A DNA stretch of 64,000 nt from Natrinema sp. HArc-T2 (GCF_041821085.1 NZ_JBGUAZ010000006.1:62001-126000); one strand, 5' to 3'; shown: positions 53,144 to 63,659, counted from the first letter of the stretch. Numbers and translations: made by a program. Notes: generated by a model from the letters alone, not told the origin.

Positions 53144-53192
53144 CGAATTCACGGGTGTGAGCGGTTGGCGGCCGGGATCGAATCCGCTATTC

Positions 53193-53199
53193 TTTTAAG
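53193..53199 (+). promoter_or_regulatory. TATA-like box of the ribosomal operon
   Basis: TTTTAAG predicts transcription from about 53222, giving the first gene a leader of about 34 bases. This is the only clear TATA-like box before the 11-kb ribosomal cluster. Confidence 0.5.
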
Positions 53200-53255
53200 A
53201 CCCTCTCCGCAATACATCGCTACAGTCTAGTGACGCGGCGCCGAAGCGTCTCGGC

Positions 53256-54131
53256 ATGACCATCAGCGTACTCGTACCGTCGTCACTCACCCGGGAAGCC
53301 GAAGACAAACGCGAGGCAACTCGCAAAGTTGGATACGTCGCCCGCGCGGCGACGATCTTCCGGGCCGATCGCCTGATCGTCTATCCCGATCGGGACGGCG
53401 AAACAGGGCGATTCGACGGCGGGTTCGTCACAACCGTCTTACGGTACGCCGCAACGCCCCCCTACCTCCGCAACGAGGCCTGGGGGATGCGGGACGAACT
53501 GGAGTACGCTGGTGTCTTGCCGCCGCTCCGCGCGGTGTCACAGACCGGCTCCGAATCGAACGGTTCGGGGTCGTCAAGACAAGGGATCGTGACCGAGGTC
53601 GGACCTGAAGGGCGCGTCCGGGTCAATTGCGGACTGCAACACCCGATCTCCCTCAACACACCTCCTGACATGGAGGTCGACGAGGGAGAGCGCGTGACCG
53701 TCAGGATCTCTTCGCGACGACCGGTCCGGGCGAAGCTCGTCGACGAACCCCTTCCGGGGCTCACAATCGAGCAGACGGACCTTTCGGCAGCACTCGGCCG
53801 TGAGGACGCCGGCGTCTGTATCGCAGCCTCCCGATTCGGTGAAGAACTCACCGTGGGACGGCTCGAGACGCTGGCCGGACGCGTCGAGGACGACGGGATG
53901 ACCGTCGCCTTTGGGGCGCCCGAGCGAGGGTTGCCGGATATCCTCGGAATCGAGGCATCTGCCGTCGGGGCTGTCCAGGAGACAGCCACGGACGGGGATG
54001 ACGGAGTCGAACCCACTGCCGATCCGGGGTTCGACCTCTGGCTAAACACGGTTCCGAACCAGGGAAGCGAGGTGGTGCGAACGGAAGAAGCTCTGTTCGC
54101 CACCCTCGCTCCCCTCTCACTCAGAGAGTGA
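53256..54131 (+). CDS. Putative RNA uridine N3 methyltransferase (SPOUT, COG2106-like)
   Basis: A 291-residue protein: an N-terminal ISVLVPSSLTREAEDKREATRKVGYVARAATIF, the RLIVYPDRDG strand, an inserted OB-like domain (about 108-165: QGIVTEVGPEGRVRVNCG), and a C-terminal SAM-binding knot part MTVAFGAPERGLPDILG with LNTVPNQGSEVVRTEEALFATL. The layout matches the C9orf114/SPOUT1 relatives found at the head of haloarchaeal ribosomal operons. It starts the cluster, four bases before uL3. Confidence 0.8.
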   Translation: MTISVLVPSSLTREAEDKREATRKVGYVARAATIFRADRLIVYPDRDGETGRFDGGFVTTVLRYAATPPYLRNEAWGMRDELEYAGVLPPLRAVSQTGSESNGSGSSRQGIVTEVGPEGRVRVNCGLQHPISLNTPPDMEVDEGERVTVRISSRRPVRAKLVDEPLPGLTIEQTDLSAALGREDAGVCIAASRFGEELTVGRLETLAGRVEDDGMTVAFGAPERGLPDILGIEASAVGAVQETATDGDDGVEPTADPGFDLWLNTVPNQGSEVVRTEEALFATLAPLSLRE

Positions 54132-54135
54132 TAGA

Positions 54136-55155
54136 ATGCCACAAGCAAATAGACCACGCAAAGGCTCACTCGGGTTCGGCCCACGAAAGCGTGCGACCAG
54201 CGAGGTCCCACGGTTCAACTCGTGGCCGGACGACGACGGACAGCCGACGCTGCAGGGGTTCGCGGGCTACAAGGCCGGCATGACCCACGTCGTCATGGTC
54301 GACGATAAATCGAATTCGCCGACCGAAGGGATGGAACAGACCGTCCCCGTGACGATCGTGGAGACGCCGCCGATGCGCGCCGTGTCCCTGCGAGCGTACG
54401 AAGACACGCCGTATGGTATGAAGCCGCTAACTGAGGTCTGGACCGACGAGTTCGCCCCCGAACTCGATCGCGTGCTGGACCTTCCCGGTGACGATTACGA
54501 CGCCGACGCCGCCACGGACGAGCTCCGTGGCCTCCACGAGGAGGGCCGCGTCGACGACGTTCGCGTCATCACCCACACGGTACCGTCGGAGGTTCCCTCG
54601 GTACCCAAGAAGAAACCGGACGTGATGGAAACGCGCGTCGGCGGCGGTTCCGTCGACGAACGCGTCGATTTCGCCCTCGAGCTGCTCGAGGACGGCGGCG
54701 AGCACGTCATGAACGACGTGTTCCGCGCCGGCGAGTACCTCGACGCAAGCGGCGTCACGAAAGGGAAAGGGACCCAGGGTCCCGTCAAGCGATGGGGCGT
54801 CCAGAAACGCAAGGGCAAACACGCCCGGCAGGGCTGGCGTCGCCGCATCGGCAACCTCGGCCCCTGGAACCCATCTCGCGTCCGCTCGACGGTCCCCCAG
54901 CAGGGCCAGACCGGCTACCACCAGCGGACGGAACTGAACAAGCGCCTCGTCGACATCGGCGACGGCGCCGACGCGACGGTCGACGGCGGCTTCGTCAACT
55001 ACGGCGAAGTCGACGGACCGCACGCGCTGATCAAGGGCTCGCTCCCCGGGCCACAACAGCGTCTCGTACGCTTCCGCCCGGCGATCCGACCCGGAGACCA
55101 GCCGCGCCTCGATCCCGAGGTGCGCTACGTCTCCACCGCATCCAACCAGGGATAA
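54136..55155 (+). CDS. rpl3: Ribosomal protein uL3
   Basis: A 339-residue large-subunit protein near the peptidyl transferase centre. It opens PQANRPRKGSLGFGPRKRAT, contains FAGYKAGMTHVVM and the extension GTQGPVKRWGVQKRKGKHARQGWRRRIGNLGPWNP that reaches the catalytic centre. Length is typical of archaea. It is the first ribosomal gene of the S10-type cluster. Confidence 0.97.
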   Translation: MPQANRPRKGSLGFGPRKRATSEVPRFNSWPDDDGQPTLQGFAGYKAGMTHVVMVDDKSNSPTEGMEQTVPVTIVETPPMRAVSLRAYEDTPYGMKPLTEVWTDEFAPELDRVLDLPGDDYDADAATDELRGLHEEGRVDDVRVITHTVPSEVPSVPKKKPDVMETRVGGGSVDERVDFALELLEDGGEHVMNDVFRAGEYLDASGVTKGKGTQGPVKRWGVQKRKGKHARQGWRRRIGNLGPWNPSRVRSTVPQQGQTGYHQRTELNKRLVDIGDGADATVDGGFVNYGEVDGPHALIKGSLPGPQQRLVRFRPAIRPGDQPRLDPEVRYVSTASNQG

Positions 55156-55158
55156 CAC

Positions 55159-55911
55159 ATGGACGCAACAGTACGAAACCTGGACGGCTCCGAGGCGGAC
55201 ACGGTCGAGCTCCCGGCGGTCTTCGAGACCACGTACCGCCCGGACTTGATCGGTCGCGCCGTGCGTGCCGCACAGGCCAACCGAAAACAGGACTACGGTG
55301 CCGACGAGTTCGCTGGCCTTCGAACGCCGGCCGAATCGTTCGGTAGCGGCCGAGGCATGGCCCACGTCCCACGACAGGAGGGTCGCGGTCGACGCGTTCC
55401 CCAGACGATCAAGGGACGCAAGGCTCACCCGCCGAAAGCCGAAAAGGACCAGTCCGAATCGATCAACACGAAAGCAAAGAAACTGGCCGTCCGCAGCGCC
55501 ATCGCTGCGACGACCGACGCCGAACTCGTCGCCGAACGTGGCCACGAGTTCGACGACGACGCCGAGATTCCGGTTGTCGTCTCCGACGAGTTCGAGGACC
55601 TCAAGAAGACGAAAGAGGTCGTCGAGTTCCTCGAGGCCGCCGGCCTCGCGGACGACATCGAACGCGCCGACGAGGGTCGCAGCGTCCGCTCCGGTCAGGG
55701 GAAAGCCCGTGGCCGCAAGTACAAGACGCCGACGTCGATCCTCTTTGTCACCTCGAGCGAGACCGGCCCGTCCCGTGCGGCCCGCAATCTTGCGGGTGCC
55801 GACGTGACGACGGCCGCCGAGGTCAACGCGGAGGATCTCGCCCCCGGCGCACAGCCCGGACGGCTGACCGTCTGGACCGAGAGCGCACTCGAGGAGGTGG
55901 CTGACCGATGA
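55159..55911 (+). CDS. rpl4: Ribosomal protein uL4
   Basis: A 250-residue large-subunit protein whose extended loop lines the exit tunnel: GSGRGMAHVPRQEGRGRRVPQTIKGRKAHPPKAEKD. RARNLAGADVTTA-type sequence (AARNLAGADVTTAAEVN) and LEEVADR end the protein. It starts three bases after uL3. Confidence 0.97.
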   Translation: MDATVRNLDGSEADTVELPAVFETTYRPDLIGRAVRAAQANRKQDYGADEFAGLRTPAESFGSGRGMAHVPRQEGRGRRVPQTIKGRKAHPPKAEKDQSESINTKAKKLAVRSAIAATTDAELVAERGHEFDDDAEIPVVVSDEFEDLKKTKEVVEFLEAAGLADDIERADEGRSVRSGQGKARGRKYKTPTSILFVTSSETGPSRAARNLAGADVTTAAEVNAEDLAPGAQPGRLTVWTESALEEVADR

Positions 55912-56162
55912 GTTCGATCATCGAACACCCGCTCGTGACCGAGAAGGCGATGGACGACATGGACTTCGAGAACAAGCTCCAGTTCATCGTCAACCCGGAC
56001 GCGACCAAGCCCGAGATTCGGGACGTGGTCGAAGAGCGCTTCGAGATCTCGGTTGAGAAGATCAACACGCAGGTTACGATGAACGGCAAAAAGAAAGCGG
56101 TCGTCCGCCTCTCCGAGGACGACGACGCACAGGAAGTCGCTTCGCGAATCGGGGTGTTCTGA
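55908..56162 (+). CDS. rpl23: Ribosomal protein uL23
   Basis: An 84-residue protein at the tunnel exit, site of SRP and chaperone docking. IIEHPLVTEKAMDDMDFENKLQFIV and KINTQVTMNGKKKAVVRL are typical. It overlaps uL4 by four bases, implying coupled translation. Confidence 0.97.
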   Translation: MSSIIEHPLVTEKAMDDMDFENKLQFIVNPDATKPEIRDVVEERFEISVEKINTQVTMNGKKKAVVRLSEDDDAQEVASRIGVF

Positions 56163-56164
56163 GC

Positions 56165-56887
56165 ATGGGACGACGCATTCAAGGACAACGACGTGGTCGC
56201 GGGACCTCCACGTTCCGTGCCCCGTCGCACCGATACAAGGCGAAGCTCGACCACAAGAAAGAGGAAGACGACGACGTCGTGCGCGGGACGGTCGTGGACA
56301 TCGAACACGACCCGGCCCGCTCCGCACCGGTCGCCGCCGTCGAGTTCGACGACGGCGATCAGCGACTGATCCTCGCACCCGAGGGTATCACCGTCGGCGA
56401 GGAGTTGCAGGTCGGCGTTTCCGCAGAGATCAAGCCCGGCAACACGCTCCCGCTCGCGGAGATCCCCGAAGGGGTCCCGGTCTGTAACGTCGAAGCGAAC
56501 CCCGGCGACGGCGGTCGATTCGCCCGCGCTTCGGGGACCAACGCGGACCTGATCACCCACGACCGCAACGCTGCGGTCGTTCAGCTTCCAAGCGGCGAGG
56601 TCAAGCGCCTCGATCCGCAGTGTCGTGCCACCATCGGCGTCGTCGCCGGTGGCGGTCGCACGGAGAAGCCGATGGTCAAGGCAGGGAACAAGTACCACAA
56701 GATGAAGGCCCGGGGCACCAAGTGGCCTCGCGTCCGTGGTGTTGCGATGAACGCCGTCGACCACCCGTTCGGTGGCGGTGGCCGCCAGCACCCCGGCAAA
56801 CCCAAGTCCGTCTCGCGGGACGCCCCGCCGGGACGGAAGGTCGGTGACATCTCGTCCCGACGCACCGGTCGAGGTGGCAACAAATGA
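56165..56887 (+). CDS. rpl2: Ribosomal protein uL2
   Basis: A 240-residue large-subunit protein important for subunit joining and peptidyl transfer. [26 protein letters not shown] opens it, and the C-terminal [22 protein letters not shown] is the conserved His-containing loop. It is within the S10 cluster, three bases after uL23. Confidence 0.97.
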   Translation: MGRRIQGQRRGRGTSTFRAPSHRYKAKLDHKKEEDDDVVRGTVVDIEHDPARSAPVAAVEFDDGDQRLILAPEGITVGEELQVGVSAEIKPGNTLPLAEIPEGVPVCNVEANPGDGGRFARASGTNADLITHDRNAAVVQLPSGEVKRLDPQCRATIGVVAGGGRTEKPMVKAGNKYHKMKARGTKWPRVRGVAMNAVDHPFGGGGRQHPGKPKSVSRDAPPGRKVGDISSRRTGRGGNK

Positions 56888-57306
56888 GTCAGGAGTACCG
56901 AACCGGCCGTGAAGGTGAGTTCACCTACCGCGGCTACACGGTCGAGGAGCTGCAGGACATGGAGCTCGACGAGGTCGTGGAACTGCTGCCCGCACGACAG
57001 CGGCGAAGTATTCAGCGTGGCCTTTCCGTCGAGAAAGAGAAGCTGCTCGAGGAGGCCCGCAACGCGGACGAAGAGGAGACGGCGAACGCGCCGATCCGAA
57101 CGCACCTGCGGGATATGCCGATCCTGCCGGAGTTCGTTGACCTGACCTTCGAGGTCTACAACGGACAGTCGTTCGAGCGCGTCCGCGTCGAGCCCGAAAT
57201 GATCGGCCACTACCTCGGCGAGTTCCGACTCACCCGGACCTCCGTCGAGCACGGCCAGGCCGGTATCGGCGCGACCCGATCGTCGAAGTTCGTCCCACTG
57301 AAGTGA
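56884..57306 (+). CDS. rps19: Ribosomal protein uS19
   Basis: A 140-residue small-subunit head protein. The archaeal N-terminal helical extension ([23 protein letters not shown]) precedes the core [30 protein letters not shown] and the end [13 protein letters not shown]. It overlaps uL2 by four bases. Confidence 0.97.
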   Translation: MSQEYRTGREGEFTYRGYTVEELQDMELDEVVELLPARQRRSIQRGLSVEKEKLLEEARNADEEETANAPIRTHLRDMPILPEFVDLTFEVYNGQSFERVRVEPEMIGHYLGEFRLTRTSVEHGQAGIGATRSSKFVPLK

Positions 57307-57313
57307 TCCACGC

Positions 57314-57793
57314 ATGGGAATCAACTACTCAGTCGACGCCGACCCCGACACCACGGCGAAAGCCATGCTTCGGGAGCGTCATATGAGCCACAAGCACAGC
57401 AAGGAGGTCGCCCGCGAGATCAAGGGCCGCACCGTCGCGGACGCACAGGCGTACCTCCAGGACGTCATCGACGAAGTACAGTCGGTTCCGTTCAAGTCCC
57501 ACAACGCCGGCGCGGGGCACCGCTCCGACGTCGACGGCTGGGACGCCGGCAAATATCCCGAGAAGGTTTCCGGGGAGTTCCTCGACCTGCTCGAGAACGT
57601 CGAAGCCAACGCGGACAGTCAGGGCTTCGACGGTGCGTCCATGGAGATCGCCCACGTCGCCGCCCACAAGGTCGGCGAGTCCGTGGGCCGCAAGCCCCGC
57701 GCAATGGGGCGGGCGTCCTCCTGGAACACGCCGCAGGTAGACGTCGAGATCGTCGTCGAAGAAGTCGACGAGGACGAAGAAGGTGATAGCTAA
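57314..57793 (+). CDS. rpl22: Ribosomal protein uL22
   Basis: A 159-residue protein whose hairpin reaches into the exit tunnel. [37 protein letters not shown] opens it and [26 protein letters not shown] ends it. A short acidic C-terminus DEDEEGDS fits a halophile. Confidence 0.97.
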   Translation: MGINYSVDADPDTTAKAMLRERHMSHKHSKEVAREIKGRTVADAQAYLQDVIDEVQSVPFKSHNAGAGHRSDVDGWDAGKYPEKVSGEFLDLLENVEANADSQGFDGASMEIAHVAAHKVGESVGRKPRAMGRASSWNTPQVDVEIVVEEVDEDEEGDS

Positions 57794-58743
57794 TGGCTGA
57801 CGAACACCAATTCATCGAGAACGGCCTCCAGCGGTCCCAGATCGACGAGTTCTTCCAGGAAGAACTCGGCCGCGCGGGCTACGGTGGTATGGACGTCGCC
57901 AAGACGCCGATGGGAACCCAGATCGTCCTCAAGGCCGAAAAGCCCGGGATGGTCATCGGCAAAGGCGGCGAGAACATCCGGAAGGTCACGACGGCCCTCG
58001 AAGAGCGGTTCAACCTCGAGGACCCCCAGATCGACGTGCAGGAGGTCGAAGAACCCGACCTGAACGCACGAATCGTCGCGGACCGACTGGCCAACGCACT
58101 CGAGCGCGGCTGGTACTTCCGGAAGGCCGGTCACACGACGATCGACCGGATCATGGAAGCCGGCGCACTCGGCGCTGAGATCGTCCTCTCCGGGAAGGTC
58201 ACCGGTGCGCGATCGCGCGTCGAGAAGTTCAACCGCGGCTACATCAAGCACAACGGCGAACCCGCCGAAGAGGTCGTCGACCACGGCCAGGGCGTTGCGG
58301 TGATGAAACTCGGCACCATCGGTGTCGACGTCAAGATCATCCCGCCGGGAGCCGAACTCCCCGACGACTTCGAAGTCAACGAGGACATGGATCCCGAAGA
58401 GCTCGTCCCCGACGCCGTCGAGGCCAACGAGGCCGAAGGCGTCGAGGAACTCCTCGAGGGCGAACCCGAGGAAGCTGAAGCCGCTGCCGCCGACGCCGAG
58501 GCAGAAGCCCCGGCGACGGAGGCCGACGAGGAAGCACTCGACGAGGACGTCGTCGAGGAAGTCATCGAAGAAGAGGTCGAGGCTGACGCCGACGAGGAGT
58601 TCGAAGAGGTCGAAGTCCCCGGCGGCGACGAAGACGTCGAAGAAGAACTCGAAGAACTCGAGGAAGACGTCGAAGCGGAAGCCGAAGAACTCGTCGAGGA
58701 GATGGAAGCGGACGACGACGAAGACGAGGGAGGTGACGCCTGA
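57793..58743 (+). CDS. rps3: Ribosomal protein uS3 with long acidic tail
   Basis: A 316-residue small-subunit protein. The KH domain [22 protein letters not shown] (about 53-75) and the C-terminal ribosomal domain up to about residue 200 are standard. From about 205 to the end, roughly 110 residues are almost all Glu, Asp, Ala and Val. Such tails are seen in haloarchaeal S3 but this one is long. It overlaps uL22 by one base and is followed by uL29 with the Shine-Dalgarno GGAGGTGA. Confidence 0.96.
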   Translation: MADEHQFIENGLQRSQIDEFFQEELGRAGYGGMDVAKTPMGTQIVLKAEKPGMVIGKGGENIRKVTTALEERFNLEDPQIDVQEVEEPDLNARIVADRLANALERGWYFRKAGHTTIDRIMEAGALGAEIVLSGKVTGARSRVEKFNRGYIKHNGEPAEEVVDHGQGVAVMKLGTIGVDVKIIPPGAELPDDFEVNEDMDPEELVPDAVEANEAEGVEELLEGEPEEAEAAAADAEAEAPATEADEEALDEDVVEEVIEEEVEADADEEFEEVEVPGGDEDVEEELEELEEDVEAEAEELVEEMEADDDEDEGGDA

Positions 58744-58958
58744 TGGCGATCCTCCACGTCGAAGAGATCCGTGACATGACGCCTGCCGAACGGCAGGAGG
58801 AACTCGAGGAACTCGAGACGGAACTGCTGAACCAGAAGTCCGTCCTCGCAGCCGGTGGAGCCCCGGAGAATCCGGGCCGCATCGGCGAGCTGAGTACCAC
58901 CATCGCGCGGATCAAGACGATCCAGCGCGAGGAAGGCGACCTCGAAGACGAAGAATAA
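58743..58958 (+). CDS. rpl29: Ribosomal protein uL29
   Basis: A 71-residue helical hairpin protein at the tunnel exit. [34 protein letters not shown] and [22 protein letters not shown] are typical. Its ATG overlaps the uS3 stop (TGATGG), preceded by the Shine-Dalgarno GGAGGTGA. Confidence 0.96.
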   Translation: MAILHVEEIRDMTPAERQEELEELETELLNQKSVLAAGGAPENPGRIGELSTTIARIKTIQREEGDLEDEE

Positions 58959-58965
58959 GACAACA

Positions 58966-59415
58966 ATGGCACTGACACCCGAGACGCTGCCGCGACACGA
59001 ACTCAACGGACTGCCCGTCCGCGTCGTCGAAAGCGACGACGCCTCGCGGGTCGGTCTGGAGGGACGGGTCGTCATCGAGACGACCAATACCCTCTCGATA
59101 GAAGTTCGAACGGACGGCGAGTCACGGGTGGTGATGGTGCCAAAGTCGGGCTCGACGTTCGAGTTCGCGATCACAGATGACGCCGCCGACTATCGTCGAG
59201 GGGACCTCGACGTCTTCCCGGACGAGGTCCGGGAATCCGCAAAGGAGTCGGGGACTGCGTCCAAACTGGCCGACACTCAACCTGCTGGGGTGGAGCAATC
59301 CACACCGGTGGACGGCGCTGGCGAGGATGTGGCCTACGTTACGGTCGATGGATCGCGGCTGCTCTCACGACCCGCCCGACGCACGGAAACGAATGGTGAC
59401 TCACCATGGCAATAG
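58966..59415 (+). CDS. rnp1: Ribonuclease P protein component 1 (Rpp29/Pop4)
   Basis: A 149-residue protein subunit of RNase P, which trims pre-tRNA 5' ends. The Sm-like core LPVRVVESDDASRVGLEGRVVIETTNTLSIEVR, then VVMVPKSGSTFEFAI matches archaeal Rpp29. The C-terminal 60 residues are variable, ending [15 protein letters not shown]. It sits between uL29 and uS17, as in other archaea, and overlaps uS17 by 10 bases. Confidence 0.93.
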   Translation: MALTPETLPRHELNGLPVRVVESDDASRVGLEGRVVIETTNTLSIEVRTDGESRVVMVPKSGSTFEFAITDDAADYRRGDLDVFPDEVRESAKESGTASKLADTQPAGVEQSTPVDGAGEDVAYVTVDGSRLLSRPARRTETNGDSPWQ

Positions 59416-59843
59416 GACTAGACGTTGAAACCCCTCCGGAACCAGAAAACCCGGAGGAATACGACTACGAGAAGTGTCCGTTCTACGGCGACCTCGCCGT
59501 TCGAGGCCAGGTCCTCGAAGGCACCGTCGTCTCGACGGACATGGACAAGACCGTAGTCGTCGAGCGAGAGTACGATGTGGCGGTCCCGAAGTACGACCGC
59601 CAGATGAAACGACGCTCGCGCATCCCGGCTCACGTACCGGGCGTGCTCGAGCCGCTCTCGGTCGGTGACACGGTCAAGATCGCAGAGACCCGACCACTGT
59701 CGAAGACGAAATCGCACGTGGTCGTCGAAGTAACCGAAGAAGCGACTGCGGCAGATGTTGCCGAGCTGACCGGTCAGGCCGAGCCTGAGCCGGAGCTTTC
59801 GGCGGAAGACCTCGCCGCAGCCGAAGACGAGGGTGATCAGTGA
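59406..59843 (+). CDS. rps17: Ribosomal protein uS17 with acidic C-terminal extension
   Basis: A 145-residue protein. The OB-fold core [35 protein letters not shown] with [18 protein letters not shown] and [16 protein letters not shown] is normal. About 30 extra residues ([31 protein letters not shown]) form an acidic tail beyond the usual end. It overlaps uL14 in TGATGG. Confidence 0.95.
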   Translation: MAIGLDVETPPEPENPEEYDYEKCPFYGDLAVRGQVLEGTVVSTDMDKTVVVEREYDVAVPKYDRQMKRRSRIPAHVPGVLEPLSVGDTVKIAETRPLSKTKSHVVVEVTEEATAADVAELTGQAEPEPELSAEDLAAAEDEGDQ

Positions 59844-60241
59844 TGGAGGCAATGAAAGCCGACGTCACCCAGGGCCTGAAGAAGGGCTCGCTGGTCACGT
59901 GTGCCGACAACACCGGCGCACGTGAGCTGAAGATCATCAGCGTCTCGGGCTACCACGGCACCAAGAGCCGCCAGCCGAAGGCGGGAATCGGTGACAAAGT
60001 GACCGTCTCGGTCACGAAGGGTACCCCCGAGATGCGCCGCCAGGTCCTCGAGGCCGTCGTCGTCCGCCAGCGGAAGTCGATCCGCCGGCCCGACGGCACC
60101 CGACTCAAGTTCGAGGACAACGCGGCAGTCATCATCGACGAGAACGAAGAGCCCCGCGGTACGGAGATCAAGGGGCCGATCGCCCGCGAAGTCGCAGAAC
60201 GCTTCGGAGCAATCGCCAGCACGGCGACGATGATCGTATAG
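59843..60241 (+). CDS. rpl14: Ribosomal protein uL14
   Basis: A 132-residue protein at the subunit interface. [32 protein letters not shown] and the C-terminal [22 protein letters not shown] are conserved. ATG 59843 overlaps the uS17 stop; a GTG one codon earlier is less likely. Confidence 0.96.
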   Translation: MEAMKADVTQGLKKGSLVTCADNTGARELKIISVSGYHGTKSRQPKAGIGDKVTVSVTKGTPEMRRQVLEAVVVRQRKSIRRPDGTRLKFEDNAAVIIDENEEPRGTEIKGPIAREVAERFGAIASTATMIV

Positions 60242-60243
60242 AT

Positions 60244-60600
60244 ATGACTGAACAACCACACAAACAGCGAACGCAGACGCGAAACGCGCCGCTGCACAAG
60301 CGACAGAAGCAGCTGCACGCGACGCTGTCCGACGAGCTTCGCGAGGAGTACGACACTCGACGCACCCGCGTCAACGCGGGCGACACCGTCGAGGTCATGC
60401 GTGGCGACCACGCCGGCGACGAAGGCGAGGTCATCCGTGCGATCCTCGAGGACGGCACGATCCACGTCGAGGACGTCACCATCGAGACGGCCGACGGCGA
60501 GGAAGTGCCTCGACCGCTCGACCCGTCGAACGTCCGTATCACGGACCTCGACCTCGAGGACGAGCGTCGCGAGGCGCGACTCGAAGGTGATAACGAATGA
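60244..60600 (+). CDS. rpl24: Ribosomal protein uL24
   Basis: A 118-residue assembly-initiating large-subunit protein. [25 protein letters not shown] is the archaeal-type N-terminus, and [39 protein letters not shown] is the KOW core. It overlaps eS4 by four bases. Confidence 0.96.
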   Translation: MTEQPHKQRTQTRNAPLHKRQKQLHATLSDELREEYDTRRTRVNAGDTVEVMRGDHAGDEGEVIRAILEDGTIHVEDVTIETADGEEVPRPLDPSNVRITDLDLEDERREARLEGDNE

Positions 60601-61295
60601 CGAAACACCAGAAGCGACTATCGGTACCGAAATCCTGGCCGGTCGAGCGAAAGACCGAGACCTTCACGGTGAAAGCCGGTGCCGGCCCGCACGGCCAAGA
60701 CGGCGTGCCGCTCGTCGTCCTCCTGCGGGACGTGCTCGGCTACGTGGACTCGCGCAAGGAAGCGCGATACGCTCTCTCGGAGGATGCGATCCTCGTCAAC
60801 GGGGATGCGATCAACGACGAACAGCGCCCGATCGGCATGTTCGACATCGTCGCCTTCCCCGCACGCGGGGAGTACTACCGCGTCTTCCCCGACGAGGGCG
60901 GTCGACTCGCACTGACCGCGATCGACGAGGACGCTGCGGAGAGCCGTCTCGGCAAGATCGAGGGCAAACAGCAGGTCCCCGGCGGCCAGACGCAGCTGAC
61001 GCTGCACGACGGGACGAACGTCCTCGTCGACGATGACGAGTACAACGCACGCGACTCGATCGTCGTCGACAACGACGACAAGTCGATCGTCGCCCACTTC
61101 CCCTACGAGGAGGGCGCGCTCGTGACGGCCGTTCGTGGCAACCACGGCGGCAAGATCGGCGAAGTCGACGCGATCGACATCACCCCCGGCAGTGGCTCGA
61201 ACACCGTCGGCGTCTCGACGGACGACGGTGGCTTCGAGACGGTCGAAGAGTACGTCGTCGTCATCGACGAGAACTTCACGGGTGATGACGAATGA
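60597..61295 (+). CDS. rps4e: Ribosomal protein eS4
   Basis: A 232-residue small-subunit protein of archaea and eukaryotes. [32 protein letters not shown] opens it; the S4-like RNA-binding segment [22 protein letters not shown] and a KOW-type region follow. It ends [11 protein letters not shown] and overlaps uL5 by four bases. Confidence 0.96.
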   Translation: MTKHQKRLSVPKSWPVERKTETFTVKAGAGPHGQDGVPLVVLLRDVLGYVDSRKEARYALSEDAILVNGDAINDEQRPIGMFDIVAFPARGEYYRVFPDEGGRLALTAIDEDAAESRLGKIEGKQQVPGGQTQLTLHDGTNVLVDDDEYNARDSIVVDNDDKSIVAHFPYEEGALVTAVRGNHGGKIGEVDAIDITPGSGSNTVGVSTDDGGFETVEEYVVVIDENFTGDDE

Positions 61296-61831
61296 GCGAA
61301 GCTGACGCAGGCGAGTTCCACGAGATGCGCGAGCCGCGCGTCGAAAAAGTCGTCGTCCACATGGGCGTCGGCCAGGGTGGCCGCGAACTCGGCAAGGCCG
61401 AGGACATCATCGAGGAAGTCACGGGCCAACAGAGCGTCCGGACCCAGGCGAAAAAGACCGAACCCGACTTCGGGATTCGCCAGGGCGACCCGATCGGCAC
61501 GAAGGTCACCCTTCGTGACGACGACGCCCACGCGTTCCTCGAGAAAGCGCTGCCGCTCGCGGACATCTCCGCGACGCAGTTCGACGACACCGGCAACTTC
61601 AGCTTCGGTGTCGAGGAACACACCGACTTCCCGAGCCAGGAGTACGATCCGAACGTCGGGATCTACGGGCTGGACGTCACCGTCAACCTGGTGCGTCCCG
61701 GCTACCGTATCGCCAAGCGAGACAAGGCGACCCGTTCGATCCCCTCGAGCCACCGACTGACCCACGAGGACGCCATCACGTTCCTCGAAGCGAACTTCGA
61801 CGTCAGCGTGGAGGGCCCAGACGATGAGTGA
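61292..61831 (+). CDS. rpl5: Ribosomal protein uL5
   Basis: A 179-residue protein that binds 5S r[38 protein letters not shown] and [16 protein letters not shown] are conserved. It overlaps uS14 by eight bases, so translation is coupled. Confidence 0.96.
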   Translation: MSEADAGEFHEMREPRVEKVVVHMGVGQGGRELGKAEDIIEEVTGQQSVRTQAKKTEPDFGIRQGDPIGTKVTLRDDDAHAFLEKALPLADISATQFDDTGNFSFGVEEHTDFPSQEYDPNVGIYGLDVTVNLVRPGYRIAKRDKATRSIPSSHRLTHEDAITFLEANFDVSVEGPDDE

Positions 61832-62006
61832 AAGCGAAACCGAAAACGACCAGACGGGCGAGCACGCCGCAAAGCGGACGGGACAGATCGAGTCCTGTCA
61901 GCGCTGTGGCCGCGAGCAGGGACTCGTCGGCAAGTACGATATCAACCTGTGCCGACAGTGCTTCCGCGAGATCGCCCGCGACATGGGATTCAAGAAGTAT
62001 CGATAA
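61824..62006 (+). CDS. rps14: Ribosomal protein uS14 (zinc form)
   Basis: A 60-residue protein of the small-subunit head. The zinc site is complete: CQRC, then CRQC. The C-terminal [14 protein letters not shown] is typical. An acidic N-terminal arm of about 15 residues precedes it. Confidence 0.96.
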   Translation: MSESETENDQTGEHAAKRTGQIESCQRCGREQGLVGKYDINLCRQCFREIARDMGFKKYR

Positions 62007-62007
62007 T

Positions 62008-62400
62008 ATGACTGGAAACGATCCACTCAGCAACGCGCTCTCGGGACTCGACAACGCCGAGAGTGTGGGTCATCTCACCCACGAGGTAACGCCCGCCTCG
62101 AACGAGATCGGCAGCGTACTCGAGGTCTTCTACGACCGCGGGTACATCGACGGCTTCGAGTACGTCGATGACGGCAAAGCCGGTCAGTTCGAGGTTGAAC
62201 TGAAAGGAGCGATCAACGAATGCGGCCCCATCAAGCCCCGCTATGCCGTTGGCGCTGAGGACTTCGAGAAGTGGGAGAAGCGCTATCTCCCCGCTCGAGA
62301 CTTCGGTGCGCTCGTCGTCACGACGAGCAGTGGCATCATGAGCCACTACGAGGCACGCGAGCAGGGTATTGGGGGCCAGGTGATCGCATACGTCTACTAA
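62008..62400 (+). CDS. rps8: Ribosomal protein uS8
   Basis: A 130-residue small-subunit assembly protein. [32 protein letters not shown] and [31 protein letters not shown] are conserved. The start is the ATG directly after the uS14 stop. Confidence 0.96.
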   Translation: MTGNDPLSNALSGLDNAESVGHLTHEVTPASNEIGSVLEVFYDRGYIDGFEYVDDGKAGQFEVELKGAINECGPIKPRYAVGAEDFEKWEKRYLPARDFGALVVTTSSGIMSHYEAREQGIGGQVIAYVY

Positions 62401-62402
62401 CC

Positions 62403-62936
62403 ATGCGAGTCGAACTGGAAATCCCCGAAGACGTAACCGTCGAGGTCGATCGATTCGACGTGTCCGTCGAAGGTCCCGAAGGCAGCGTTACCCGCCGTCT
62501 CTGGTACCCCGACGTGACCGTTGCAGTCGACGACGACCAGGTGGTCATCGAAAGCGACGCCGAGGACGCGAAGACGAACTCGACCGTCGGCACTTTCGAG
62601 AGTCACATCACCAACGCCGTCCACGGCGTGACCGAGGGCTGGGAGTACGAGATGGAAGTCTTCTACTCTCACTTCCCGATGCAGGTCCGCGTGGAAGGCG
62701 ACGAGGTCGTCATCGAGAACTTCCTCGGCGAAAAGGCACCGCGACGCACGACTATCCACGGTGAGACCGATGTCACCGTCGACGACGAGCAACTCGTCCT
62801 GTCCGGCCCCGACAAGGAAGACGTCGGACAGACAGCGGCCGACATCGAGCAGCTGACGAAAGTCAGCGGCAAGGACACCCGTGTCTTCCAGGACGGGGTC
62901 TACATCACCAACAAACCCGCCAAAGGAGGTGTCTGA
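62403..62936 (+). CDS. rpl6: Ribosomal protein uL6
   Basis: A 177-residue protein near the factor-binding site. [29 protein letters not shown] and the C-terminal domain GPDKEDVGQTAADIEQLTKVSGKDTRVFQDGVYITNK match archaeal uL6. It starts two bases after uS8. Confidence 0.96.
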   Translation: MRVELEIPEDVTVEVDRFDVSVEGPEGSVTRRLWYPDVTVAVDDDQVVIESDAEDAKTNSTVGTFESHITNAVHGVTEGWEYEMEVFYSHFPMQVRVEGDEVVIENFLGEKAPRRTTIHGETDVTVDDEQLVLSGPDKEDVGQTAADIEQLTKVSGKDTRVFQDGVYITNKPAKGGV

Positions 62937-62939
62937 TAG

Positions 62940-63659
62940 ATGGCAGACGACCAATCCGAACCACAGGAACTCGAGGACATCAGCGGCGTCGGCTCGAGCA
63001 AGGCTGAAGCCCTGCGCGATGCCGGCTTCGAGTCCATCGAGGACGTCAAGGAGGCCGACCAGGATGGCCTGGCCGAGGCCGACGGCATCGGCAACGCACT
63101 CGCCGCCCGTATCAAAGCCGACGTCGGTGACCTCGAGGTCACCGAGGAGACCGAGGCTGAGATCGAAGACGAGGGTGTCGAGGAAGAAGCCGAGCCGGAA
63201 GAAGAAGTCGAGACTGAACTGCAGCCCCGCGGGCTGACCGAGAAGACGCCCGACCTCTCCGAGGACGAGGAGCGACTCCTCAACCGACGGAAGAGCGAAG
63301 GGAAACCGCAGTTCAACCGACAGGACTACCACAAGAAAAAGCGGACGCCGGAATCCTGGCGCCGACCCCGCGGCACGCTCTCGAAGCAGCGCCGCGGTGT
63401 CAAGGGCAAGGGCCCGACGGTCCAGGCTGGCTTCCGCACGCCGAAAGCCGTCCGGGGCAAACACCCCAGCGGCTTCGAGGAAGTCTACGTCGAGAACCTC
63501 GACGACCTCGAGGGTGTCGACGGCTCTCGAGAGGCGGTCCGGATCGCTTCCGCCGTTGGTGCACGCAAGCGCGAACGGATCGAAGAGGAAGCCGAGGAAC
63601 AGGGCGTCCGCGTTCTGAACCCGACCTACGAGGAAGTCGAGGTGGAAGCAGATGACTGA
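62940..63659 (+). CDS. rpl32e: Ribosomal protein eL32 with N-terminal helix-hairpin-helix extension
   Basis: A 239-residue protein. Residues 1-60 form a helix-hairpin-helix-like segment ([30 protein letters not shown], then [10 protein letters not shown]), then an acidic linker (about 65-95), then the eL32 core with [21 protein letters not shown] and [15 protein letters not shown]. The extension is known from haloarchaeal L32e. The Shine-Dalgarno GGAGGTG (about 62925) is well placed. Confidence 0.95.
   Translation: MADDQSEPQELEDISGVGSSKAEALRDAGFESIEDVKEADQDGLAEADGIGNALAARIKADVGDLEVTEETEAEIEDEGVEEEAEPEEEVETELQPRGLTEKTPDLSEDEERLLNRRKSEGKPQFNRQDYHKKKRTPESWRRPRGTLSKQRRGVKGKGPTVQAGFRTPKAVRGKHPSGFEEVYVENLDDLEGVDGSREAVRIASAVGARKRERIEEEAEEQGVRVLNPTYEEVEVEADD

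Noticed and set aside
53170-53190. GGGATCGAATCC as another tRNA remnant
   Set aside because: Only the loop resembles a T arm, the stem mismatches at two of five pairs, and no acceptor sequence is adjacent.
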